From CAYVDH01 sp964450355 (lineage in GTDB: Bacteria; Bacteroidota; Bacteroidia; NS11-12g; UBA955), in contig CAYVDH010000179.1 in NCBI GenBank assembly GCA_964450355.1, forward strand, positions 1 to 7,218: 7,218 nucleotides of DNA, written 5' to 3'. Shown one piece after another: positions 1-5,312 of this stretch. The notes beneath the pieces were generated by a model that was not told the origin of the DNA, ran no database searches, and was given only the letters and a program-made list of their open reading frames with translations. The position numbers and the translations under genes were made by a program. The number at the start of each line of letters is the position of its first letter. Position 1 is the first letter of the stretch.

Positions 1-236
1 TTTAATTTAAAATAATTGTTTTTATCTTGATCGGTAGTTTCATCATTATACAGAGTGTCCTTTTCTTTTTGCTTTTGGTTGATACCATTTCCATTTACAT
101 TATAGTATGTGCTAAACCCTCTTAATTTTTGAAAACGGTATTTGTAATTGTTAAAGTTATAATCTTGAGCAGATAAAAAATTAGCAATAACAAAAAAGTT
201 CAAAAGGATGATGTATTTTATTTTATTCATATTCAT
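1..236 (-). CDS. N-terminal part of a secreted or outer-membrane protein of unknown function, cut by the left edge
   Basis: Reading leftwards from 236 the frame is open to the window edge, giving 78 codons. It begins MNMNKIKYIILL and continues through a hydrophobic core to FLSAQ, which looks like a signal peptide cleaved before Gln24 (LSA|QDYN). The exported part starts DYNFNNYKYRFQKLRGF and then becomes polar and Asn/Lys/Asp-rich. The aromatic, strand-like start (YKYRF, FSTYYNV) would suit the first strand of a Bacteroidota outer-membrane beta-barrel, but too little is visible to name a family. Two in-frame ATGs lie six bases apart (236 and 230), and either gives a good signal peptide; I chose the first. 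The gene lies 110 bases beyond the 3' end of the methyltransferase gene on the same strand and has its own possible promoter, so it need not belong to that operon. Confidence 0.72.
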   Translation of the reverse strand, partial: MNMNKIKYIILLNFFVIANFLSAQDYNFNNYKYRFQKLRGFSTYYNVNGNGINQKQKEKDTLYNDETTDQDKNNYFKL

Positions 237-252
237 TATATTTAATATGAAA

Positions 253-283
253 CAAAGTTGAATAAAAGCCAAGTTTAAAACAA
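253..283 (-). promoter_or_regulatory. Possible Bacteroidota-type promoter for the left-edge gene
   Basis: On the minus strand a TTG (281-283) is followed by exactly 20 bases and then CAACTTTG (253-260). This resembles the Bacteroidota primary-sigma pattern TTG-N19/20-TAnnTTTG, but the first two bases of the -7 box differ from consensus. The start codon at 236 is 16 bases downstream, so the leader would be short. The call is weak because AT-rich sequence makes such matches by chance. Confidence 0.3.
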
Positions 284-287
284 GGTG

Positions 288-322
288 TTTTTTAAAAACG
301 GTCGATTTTTTTTAAAAACGGT
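288..322. repeat. 15-bp direct repeat, 20-bp period
   Basis: The 15-base sequence of six T's, five A's and CGGT occurs at 288-302 and again at 308-322, separated by five bases. It lies between the end of the methyltransferase gene and the promoter of the left-edge gene. The poly-T/poly-A step could bend DNA or work as a weak bidirectional terminator, but there is no proper GC stem. I see only the repetition, and any function is a guess. Confidence 0.6.
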
Positions 323-346
323 AGGAAACTGGGTTAAAAAATAGAA

Positions 347-1147
347 TCAAAACCCCCTTTGTCTTTTTGCTTCAAATAACAAAATTGCTGAGGCTACACT
401 TACATTCATGCTGTCTATTTTGCCTAACATGGGTATCTTTATGTTTTTATCAGCAAATTTGATCCAATCATCACTTACTCCATTTGCCTCTGAACCCACT
501 ACAATTGCTATCGATTCTTTAAAATCTAATTCATGGTAATTGGCTGCTTGATGTAAATTGGTGCAAAAGGTGATTATTCCTTTTGATTTTAACCAAGCCA
601 TTGTGGATTGATTATCTGAAACTACTACAGGAACAGTAAAAACAGTACCTAAACTGGATCTGATGATGTTAGGGTTGTATAAATCTGTTTGCAACTCACA
701 ACATATCACTGCATCGATGTTAGCAGCATCTGCGGTGCGCAAAATGGCCCCTAAGTTGCCTGGTTTTTCTACCGATTCTACTATTAATATCAGTGGATTT
801 TTAGATAATTTTAAGTCCTCTAATTTTAAATTTTTTGTTTTTGCAATGGCTATAATTCCTTCAGTAGAATCGCGGTAGCATACTTTGCTGTACAAGCTTT
901 TGTCTATTTGATAAAAATAGGTATTTGGATTGTTCTGTTTAAGCCAAGTAATTTTGTTTAAGTCCACTATGTCTTGCTGATAATATATGGAAAAAAGTTC
1001 AACAGATGACTCCATTGCCATTTCCATTTCTTTCATTCCTTCGAGCAAAAACAAGTCATGCTTTTTTCTTTTTTTAGCTTGCTGTAATTCAAACAACAAT
1101 TTGAATTTCTCGTTTGAACTACTGCTTATAAACAAGTCGTTGTGCAT
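347..1147 (-). CDS. SpoU/TrmH-family RNA 2'-O-ribose methyltransferase
   Basis: This 266-residue protein should transfer a methyl group from S-adenosylmethionine to a ribose 2'-OH in rRNA or tRNA, in the cytoplasm. The N-terminal ~100 residues match the SpoU substrate-binding domain (basic KAKRKK-like stretch at 24-29, FLLEG at 33-37, the linker YRDSTEGIIAIAK at 91-103). The C-terminal half is a SPOUT knot domain with all three family motifs: motif 1 EKPGNLGAILRT at 127-138 (Asn131, Arg137), motif 2 VVGSEANG at 216-223 (Glu220), and motif 3 IPMLGKIDSMNVSVASA at 238-254 (Asn248, Ser250). Length is normal for two-domain members such as TsnR-like enzymes. The exact target nucleotide cannot be read, so I give no symbol. 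It is the second gene of an operon; its start is 6 bases after the ACMSD stop and translation is probably coupled. Confidence 0.93.
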   Translation of the reverse strand: MHNDLFISSSSNEKFKLLFELQQAKKRKKHDLFLLEGMKEMEMAMESSVELFSIYYQQDIVDLNKITWLKQNNPNTYFYQIDKSLYSKVCYRDSTEGIIAIAKTKNLKLEDLKLSKNPLILIVESVEKPGNLGAILRTADAANIDAVICCELQTDLYNPNIIRSSLGTVFTVPVVVSDNQSTMAWLKSKGIITFCTNLHQAANYHELDFKESIAIVVGSEANGVSDDWIKFADKNIKIPMLGKIDSMNVSVASAILLFEAKRQRGF

Positions 1148-1153
1148 TGCTTA

Positions 1154-2155
1154 TTATCCTTTCAGATTTAAAAATGAGAGCACAGATTGAGAAAAGATTT
1201 TACTTTTATCTTCTGCACTGATGTTGGGATTTTCTTCAATGAATTTACCGTGTTCTAGGTCGCCCAAAGGAAAAGGGTAATCTGTTCCATAACAAATTTT
1301 ATCTGCTCCAAATAAATCCAACAAATAATCAAATGCTTTAGTATCGTGAGTGATGCCATCTACCCAAAATTTTCCTATGTAATCTGCTGGATGGTGAACA
1401 TCATTGAGGTTGACTAAATCAGGTCTTACATTCCATCCATGCGCTATTCTACCTAATGTAAAAGGAAATGAGCCTCCAGCATGAGCAAACATCACTCTGA
1501 GTTGTGGGAATTGGTCGAACACCCCGCCAAATATCATGCTGCAAATGGCTCTGCTGGTTTCTGCTGGCATTCCAACAAGCCAAGGCAACCAAAATTTTTG
1601 GGTATATTCCTCACCCATCATTTCCCAAGGGTGAATGAATAAGCACATATCTAAACTTTGTAAAGCCTCATAAAAAGGGAAAAAACGTTTGTCATCCAAA
1701 TTCACTTTGTTGATGTTTGAGCCAATTTGCACACCGGGTACGCCAAGGGATTTGAGTCTTTCCAGTTCTTTGATGCTTAAGTCTATGTCTTGCATAGGCA
1801 AGGTCCCTAGGGCAATGAATTTATCGGGGTAATCATTTTGTACTTTGGCAATGTGGTCGTTTAAAAAAGCTGCCCACCAAGCGGTGTCTTTGGGTTTAGC
1901 CCAATAATTAAAAAGAACAGGAACAGTGCACAACACCATTTTATCCACGTGATGAGCGGACATGTCCCAAAGAATGGCTTCGGGGTTGAAGCAATTTTCT
2001 TCTACTTTTCTAAAAAATTTGCCATCGTCTCTTAGCATGTTAGCTGTTTTGGTTTTTTCATCGTGTTCGAGGTGAATAAAACCACCATAACCAAATTTAT
2101 ATTTTAAATCAGGCCAATGAGAGGGCATGATGTGAGCATGACAATCTATTTTCAT
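1154..2155 (-). CDS. ACMSD: 2-amino-3-carboxymuconate-6-semialdehyde decarboxylase (amidohydrolase family 2)
   Basis: The 333-residue product matches ACMSD (EC 4.1.1.45) along its whole length and is very close to the ~336-residue human enzyme as I recall it (MKIDxHxHI start, PFPLGELE-like end). It decarboxylates 2-amino-3-carboxymuconate semialdehyde from 3-hydroxyanthranilate cleavage. This steers tryptophan carbon to 2-aminomuconate instead of quinolinate and NAD. The zinc ligands are present: His6 and His8 (HAH), His175 (FIHPW) and Asp292 (GTDYPFPLG). So is the catalytic His225 (MFAHAGG). Arg49 (FFRK) and Arg244 (NVRPDL) align with the substrate-carboxylate arginines. The diagnostic WLPWLVGMPAET lies at 189-200. 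The start is fixed because the first metal motif must lie at residues 6-8. It is the first gene of the operon; no other kynurenine-pathway gene is in the window. Confidence 0.95.
   Translation of the reverse strand: MKIDCHAHIMPSHWPDLKYKFGYGGFIHLEHDEKTKTANMLRDDGKFFRKVEENCFNPEAILWDMSAHHVDKMVLCTVPVLFNYWAKPKDTAWWAAFLNDHIAKVQNDYPDKFIALGTLPMQDIDLSIKELERLKSLGVPGVQIGSNINKVNLDDKRFFPFYEALQSLDMCLFIHPWEMMGEEYTQKFWLPWLVGMPAETSRAICSMIFGGVFDQFPQLRVMFAHAGGSFPFTLGRIAHGWNVRPDLVNLNDVHHPADYIGKFWVDGITHDTKAFDYLLDLFGADKICYGTDYPFPLGDLEHGKFIEENPNISAEDKSKIFSQSVLSFLNLKG
1157..1162 (-). promoter_or_regulatory. Shine-Dalgarno-like site for the methyltransferase gene
   Basis: AAAGGA lies 9 bases before the methyltransferase ATG and overlaps the last codons of ACMSD. 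It is followed by tandem TAA TAA stops (1151-1156) and then GCA ATG. A clear SD is not common in this phylum, so this one supports both the chosen start and expression of the two genes from one message. Confidence 0.5.
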
Positions 2156-2161
2156 TTATGA

Positions 2162-2169
2162 CAAAAATA
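2162..2169 (-). promoter_or_regulatory. TAnnTTTG (-7) box immediately before ACMSD
   Basis: The minus strand reads TATTTTTG, an exact match to the Bacteroidota -7 consensus, only 6 bases before the ACMSD ATG. I see no convincing TTG at the -33 position. If the box is used, transcription would begin at or next to the start codon, giving a leaderless or near-leaderless message. Confidence 0.4.
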
Positions 2170-2266
2170 AGAATTATTAAGTTGATAATTATGAAGTATT
2201 AATTTATTAATAATTTTTCAATTACTTTTTTTAAACTTTACTTTTAAAACTATCCTCACTTGTGCG

Positions 2267-2279
2267 GCTGGGGTCCAGC
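2267..2279. repeat. Small GC-rich hairpin GCTGG-GGT-CCAGC
   Basis: This is a perfect 5-bp stem with a 3-base loop, in a short GC-rich patch inside an otherwise very AT-rich spacer. No T-run follows on either strand, so it is not a standard intrinsic terminator. Confidence 0.45.
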
Positions 2280-2319
2280 AAATGCGTGAAATTTCCTTTT
2301 TTGAAGATAGGTTGTGCTT

Positions 2320-2368
2320 AGAATTGTTAATTGTTATTGGTTAAGTGTTATTGGTTAAGTGTTGAATT
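2320..2368. repeat. Seven-unit block of 7-bp repeats, including a perfect 14-bp tandem duplication
   Basis: From 2320 the sequence divides into seven heptads such as TTAATTG, TTATTGG and TTAAGTG. Two pairs (TTATTGG+TTAAGTG) are identical; equivalently, a 14-bp word at 2332-2345 is repeated without change at 2346-2359. The phase differs by one base from the array that begins at 2403. Confidence 0.65.
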
Positions 2369-2402
2369 GTTATATTGTTAATAGTTTTGTGAACTTAGTT
2401 CT

Positions 2403-2535
2403 GAAATCTGAAATCTACAATCTAAAATCTAAGTATTAACTTCTGCGTTCTTACTTCTAACTTCTTATTTCTAACTTCTGCCTTCATATTTCTGCGTTCT
2501 AAATTCTTAATTCTGCGTTTTTATTATCTGCAATC
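2403..2535. repeat. Heptanucleotide array, 19 units in one unbroken phase
   Basis: Starting at 2403 the sequence can be cut every 7 bases for 133 bases without slippage. The first four units end in AATCT (GAAATCT twice, ACAATCT, AAAATCT). After one irregular unit, most of the units from 2438 end in TTCT, preceded by a triplet from a small set (AAC, GCG, TAC, TAT, GCC, AAA, TAA). GCGTTCT or GCGTTTT occurs three times and AACTTCT three times. The last two or three units are degenerate. On the other strand this reads AGAANNN followed by AGATTNN. I recall similar heptad low-complexity tracts in Bacteroidota intergenic regions, but I cannot check that here. Confidence 0.8.
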
Positions 2536-2555
2536 CTTTTCATAAAATCCTTGAA

Positions 2556-2567
2556 CGGGACTTCCCG
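2556..2567. repeat. Small GC-rich inverted repeat CGGGA-CT-TCCCG
   Basis: A 5-bp perfect inverted repeat (more realistically a 4-bp stem with a 4-base loop) lies 20 bases after the heptad array. Together with the hairpin at 2267-2279 it brackets the repeat region. Function is unknown. Confidence 0.4.
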
Positions 2568-2679
2568 AATGAATTTGATAATTAGTGATTTTTTAATGAT
2601 TTGGTTGCTTAAATATTAGAGTAAATTTAAATCTTTACTTTCAAAACAAACCCAACTTTTATAAATACACAAAAACACT

Positions 2680-2687
2680 TAAATTTG
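2680..2687 (+). promoter_or_regulatory. TAnnTTTG (-7) box immediately before the 603-residue gene
   Basis: TAAATTTG is an exact -7 match ending 7 bases before the ATG at 2695. No TTG is seen about 20 bases upstream. As at ACMSD, use of this box would give an almost leaderless transcript. Confidence 0.42.
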
Positions 2688-2694
2688 TTTATAC

Positions 2695-4506
2695 ATGTTT
2701 CAAAAGTTTAAACGCTTAATTAATCTATTGTTGTTATTCCAATTATTTAATCATTGTTATGGTCAAACGGACTTTAGTATGCACCTGTATGAAAGCGATA
2801 TCAAAGATTGGGCATTACAAGAAAATTCTCATTTAAAACAATTGATTTGCAATTCTGTAATCAATCGCCAACTCCCCTTGTACAGCAATGAATTAAAACC
2901 TTTAGACAATACGACAATAGATTCATTTTTTAAAATGGAATACAGCTTCTCAAGCCCGGTTTATATTGATTTTTATACTATTACAGACAACATAATTTTA
3001 CATTCAATTGAAACAAACATTAAAAACTTCACTTTTTCTAGTGACTTTGTTTATATTCATCACAACTATTTTAAAAAAACATTTACAGTAAAAAAATCGG
3101 AACTAATACCAATTTTAAACGAAGATCAATTTTTATTTTTAAGCCTATTTTATAATGAAATTAACAATGAAAAAGATTCTTTTAAATCTGTTTCTGAACT
3201 TGTTTACTTTAACCTTATTAACAAAATAGACCAATTGTATCTTGACAGCCTAAACAAGGCTTTCAGAATAACTTATGTTATCGATACTGTTTTTAAAACT
3301 CAAGTAAAACGACACGATGTATTTACACATTTTAAGACCATTTTACCAATTAATCATCCGATAAATGGATTAAAAAATCGAGAAAATGAATCTACAATTA
3401 TAACACTGCTTTCAGATTATAAACCCATATCTAAAATTTTACCCATTAAAGTCTTTATAAGAAATGATTATCCTTTATTTTCTATCAATTTGTTGAGCTC
3501 CTGCAATCTTACAAATGATTACATCAACCACAATATGAATGTCATTTCCGATAATCCATTTTTAAATTATAATTCAATAAAAACTAAATTTTCATTGACA
3601 GAAAAACAAGTATTAGAAACAATTGTAAGATTTAAGATGGTACAAAAAACAAAGGAATTATTCCTCAATAAAGATGATTTTTACCATCAAGCTAGGTTAT
3701 TTCAAACTAAAATCAGCAATAAAATTTATCAGTCCATCAAATCAAAGAGCTTAAAAACATATTTACCCAATGGAAAAGCTGAAACTTTTGAAATGTCAAT
3801 GAAAAAAATTGAAAAACCATACATGTTAGAAAATTGTTTACCTAAAAAAATAAAAAAAAGAGATTCAAAACAAATTACTATACATCTTCTAATTCAAAGA
3901 GTTTTTAAAGAAATCAAAAATCAAAAAGAATTTACAACATTAAAATTAAATGCCCAATACCCCTGCGAAATTAGAATTAAGACAGAGGATTTATTTTCAA
4001 TTTTAGACAGCAACGAGATAGCTTTTTTAAAACTTTATCAATTGAATGAAATCATAAATTTTGATTCTTTTGAAATAAGGAGTTCCGAATTAGTAAAAAA
4101 CATAAATGCTAAAATATTTATTTTTTCACAATTAGAAACTACGCCATTATATAAAAATGATTCATTTATTAGCAAATTTTCTAATGAAGAAAAAAACAGA
4201 GCCTTGTATTGTGAAGAAGTTGTCTTTGTTCCCAGCACAACTGATTTACTGTATGGTAGGGATTCTGTGGTTTTGAAATTATTTGATATAAATCTCAATC
4301 CAAGTGAGCAACAAATCAAATTCGGAATAAATATAATGAATGATAAAATTGAATCAACATGGATATCCACCTATATAAGTACCAAATATTGCAACAAACA
4401 ATATGGTTATTTGCCATTCTTCCAAGATAAACCATTGAATGAAGAGGAAAGACTTATTTTAGAATCGGTCATAGAATATAAAATAAAATACGTTTTAAAA
4501 ATTTGA
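2695..4506 (+). CDS. Exported 603-residue protein of unknown function made of two duplicated halves
   Basis: I do not recognise the family. Residues 1-24 form a signal peptide: basic start MFQKFKR, a Leu-rich core, and likely cleavage after Gly23 before Gln24. No further membrane segment, lipobox or sorting domain is seen, so the product is probably periplasmic or surface-exposed. The two halves align. IcnSVINRQLPLY (51-63) matches IYQSIKSKSLKTY (344-356). A ~48-residue block (131-178, with ELIPIL, FLFLSLF, SELV) matches 427-474 (with DLFSIL, IAFLKLY, SELV). FSINLL (262-267) matches FGINIM (543-548). VLETIVRFK (306-314) matches ILESVIEYK (588-596). Each module is thus about 280-297 residues. 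The pattern of short helices and strands, with a LIxxSVINxxL segment, faintly recalls GldN-like Bacteroidota proteins, but I cannot support that. Sampled lines are clearly AT-richer than the ACMSD operon. The gene stands alone. Confidence 0.85.
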   Translation: MFQKFKRLINLLLLFQLFNHCYGQTDFSMHLYESDIKDWALQENSHLKQLICNSVINRQLPLYSNELKPLDNTTIDSFFKMEYSFSSPVYIDFYTITDNIILHSIETNIKNFTFSSDFVYIHHNYFKKTFTVKKSELIPILNEDQFLFLSLFYNEINNEKDSFKSVSELVYFNLINKIDQLYLDSLNKAFRITYVIDTVFKTQVKRHDVFTHFKTILPINHPINGLKNRENESTIITLLSDYKPISKILPIKVFIRNDYPLFSINLLSSCNLTNDYINHNMNVISDNPFLNYNSIKTKFSLTEKQVLETIVRFKMVQKTKELFLNKDDFYHQARLFQTKISNKIYQSIKSKSLKTYLPNGKAETFEMSMKKIEKPYMLENCLPKKIKKRDSKQITIHLLIQRVFKEIKNQKEFTTLKLNAQYPCEIRIKTEDLFSILDSNEIAFLKLYQLNEIINFDSFEIRSSELVKNINAKIFIFSQLETTPLYKNDSFISKFSNEEKNRALYCEEVVFVPSTTDLLYGRDSVVLKLFDINLNPSEQQIKFGINIMNDKIESTWISTYISTKYCNKQYGYLPFFQDKPLNEEERLILESVIEYKIKYVLKI

Positions 4507-4540
4507 AACCGTTTATTTCAATCATTTTCTTTTAAACTTT
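4503..4540 (+). terminator. Weak candidate terminator after the 603-residue gene
   Basis: TTGAAA (4503-4508) and TTTCAA (4516-4521) form a perfect 6-bp stem with a 7-base loop that overlaps the TGA stop. A T-rich run (cattttcttttaaactttt) follows. The stem has only one G-C pair, so it would be unstable and the call is tentative. Confidence 0.3.
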
Positions 4541-4554
4541 TCTGGTTAAACCTA

Positions 4555-4585
4555 TTGTTATTTACAGTCAATTTTACTAACTTTG
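4555..4585 (+). promoter_or_regulatory. Consensus Bacteroidota promoter without an obvious gene
   Basis: TTG (4555-4557), exactly 20 bases, then TAACTTTG (4578-4585). Both boxes and the spacing fit the TTG-N19/20-TAnnTTTG pattern, making this the best promoter in the window. Transcription would start near 4590-4593. It could drive a small RNA, the 28-codon ORF at 4610, or originally the toxin-antitoxin pair about 200 bases downstream. Confidence 0.5.
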
Positions 4586-4609
4586 TATTGTAAAATTCCT
4601 TCATCTGCT

Positions 4610-4696
4610 ATGAAAAGGATTCAACACATAAGTATATTTTTTGATACACAAAAATTGATGCAAAAAGTTGTCATCAGTGTTGTTGAATTACATTGA
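4610..4696 (+). CDS. Doubtful 28-residue ORF directly after the promoter
   Basis: The frame begins ATG AAA AGG ATT (MKRIQHISIFFDTQ) and ends at TGA 4694-4696. It is listed only because it starts about 18 bases after the predicted transcription start of the best promoter here. No SD-like site or recognisable motif is seen. It may be a remnant 5' end of a lost gene, a small peptide, or chance. Confidence 0.2.
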   Translation: MKRIQHISIFFDTQKLMQKVVISVVELH

Positions 4697-4793
4697 TTTG
4701 TCTGTTTCAAATTGTAAATTCTAAAAAATAAACTGAATAACACCATTACCCTAAAATCATTAATTCTAACATTGTCATAAATTAATATAAATC

Positions 4794-5003
4794 ATGATTA
4801 CTTTAAATCCTCAATACATCACCAACAAGACTGGTAAAAAAATTTCTGTAATACTTCCAATAAAAGACTTTTAAGCCATAATAGAAGATTTGGAAGATTT
4901 GGAAGATATAAAACTTTATGACGAAGCCAAAAAATCCAATGAACCTTCAATCTCCATAGATGAGGCATTCCAATTGATTGAAGCAAAACGTAAAGTTAAA
5001 TAA
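4794..5003 (+). pseudogene. Decayed RelB/Phd-like antitoxin gene
   Basis: The 69-codon frame reads MITLNPQYITNKTGKKISV then ILPIKDF, stops at TAA (4872-4874, codon 27), and continues in the same frame as AIIEDLEDLEDIKLYDEAKK to ..IDEAFQLIEAKRK before the natural TAA. The LNPQY start, the KKISVILPIKDF segment and the acidic LEDLEDIKLYDEAKKSNEPS tail are typical of short Bacteroidota antitoxins whose N-terminus binds DNA and whose C-terminus wraps the toxin. The internal TAA probably replaces a GAA (Glu), a one-base change. The natural stop overlaps the toxin ATG by one base (TAATG), the usual coupled arrangement. The truncated 26-residue product could not neutralise a toxin. Confidence 0.82.
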
Positions 5004-5256
5004 TGGTTTACACTATTACAATAAAAAAGAGGGCAATTAAAGTACTAGAAAAAATCAACTAACATCATTATTCCAAAATTAAAGAAGCCATTTACAACCT
5101 TGCAAATAATCCATGACCTGTTGGTTACAAAAAATAAATTGAAGGGATGGTTATCGTATTCGTGTTGCAGATTACCGCATCATCTACGATGTTTTTGATG
5201 ATGTCCTTTTAGTTAATGTTATTGATCTTGGACATAGAAAAGATATTTATGATTAA
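5003..5256 (+). pseudogene. Decayed RelE/ParE-family toxin gene
   Basis: The start MVYTITIKKRAIKVLEKIN is followed by in-frame TAA (5060-5062), then HHYSKIKEAIYNLANNP, TGA (5114-5116), PVGYKK and TAA (5135-5137). A net one-base deletion between 5135 and 5145 moves the remaining code to another frame. From 5146 this frame reads DGYRIRVADYRIIYDVFDD and ends VNVIDLGHRKDIYD before TAA. Joined up, it is a standard ~84-residue RelE/ParE ribosome-dependent RNase or gyrase-toxin fold. It includes the family hallmarks YRIRVADYRIIYDV and the LGHRKDIY tail, where the active-site basic residues lie. Three nonsense changes and one indel rule out a functional toxin. Loss of both partners means the pair is a fossil. 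Confidence 0.85.
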
Positions 5257-5267
5257 AGTACTGTAAT

Positions 5268-5283
5268 TAATAGTTAGCTATTA
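5268..5283. terminator. AT-rich hairpin between convergent units
   Basis: TAATAG (5268-5273) pairs with CTATTA (5278-5283) over a TTAG loop, in the 56-base gap between the toxin remnant (plus strand) and the end of the barrel gene (minus strand). The position suits a terminator, but the stem has one G-C pair and there is no real T-run, so it would be weak. Confidence 0.22.
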
Positions 5284-5312
5284 TTTCATCAATCACAAAA
5301 AATATCTAAACC

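Larger units (their letters stand above)
2156..2694. other. 539-base divergent intergenic region without a gene
   Basis: I found no credible coding frame here. From left to right it holds the ACMSD promoter box, an AT-only stretch (2170-2260), a small GC-rich hairpin (2267-2279), a block of 7-bp units (2320-2368), a long 7-bp repeat array (2403-2535), a second GC-rich hairpin (2556-2567), and the promoter box of the 603-residue gene. Both flanking genes are transcribed outward, so regulation of either could be placed here. Confidence 0.7.
4507..4793. other. Spacer before the decayed toxin-antitoxin pair
   Basis: This 287-base stretch has no conserved gene. It holds a well-formed promoter (4555-4585) followed by a 28-codon ORF. 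The remaining sequence up to the antitoxin start is AT-rich, and I see no TAnnTTTG box just before the antitoxin. Confidence 0.5.

Noticed and set aside
663..878. Plus-strand 71-codon ORF (also 987-1190)
   Set aside because: Both lie opposite the methyltransferase gene, whose motifs are unmistakable. They show no motif of their own and are antisense shadows.
2172..2215. 9-bp inverted repeat AATTATTAA / TTAATAATT
   Set aside because: It consists only of A and T in a very AT-rich spacer with a 26-base loop, so chance is the simplest explanation.
2532..2544. 13-bp word whose reverse complement recurs at 4609-4621 (TATGAAAAGGATT)
   Set aside because: It contains a common Bacteroidota gene-start word (ATG AAA AGG ATT) and the match does not extend, so it does not show a terminal inverted repeat of an element.
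4038..4370. Minus-strand 110-codon ORF opposite the 603-residue gene
   Set aside because: It overlaps the region that takes part in the internal duplication on the plus strand, so the plus frame is the coding one. The antisense frame has no recognisable feature.
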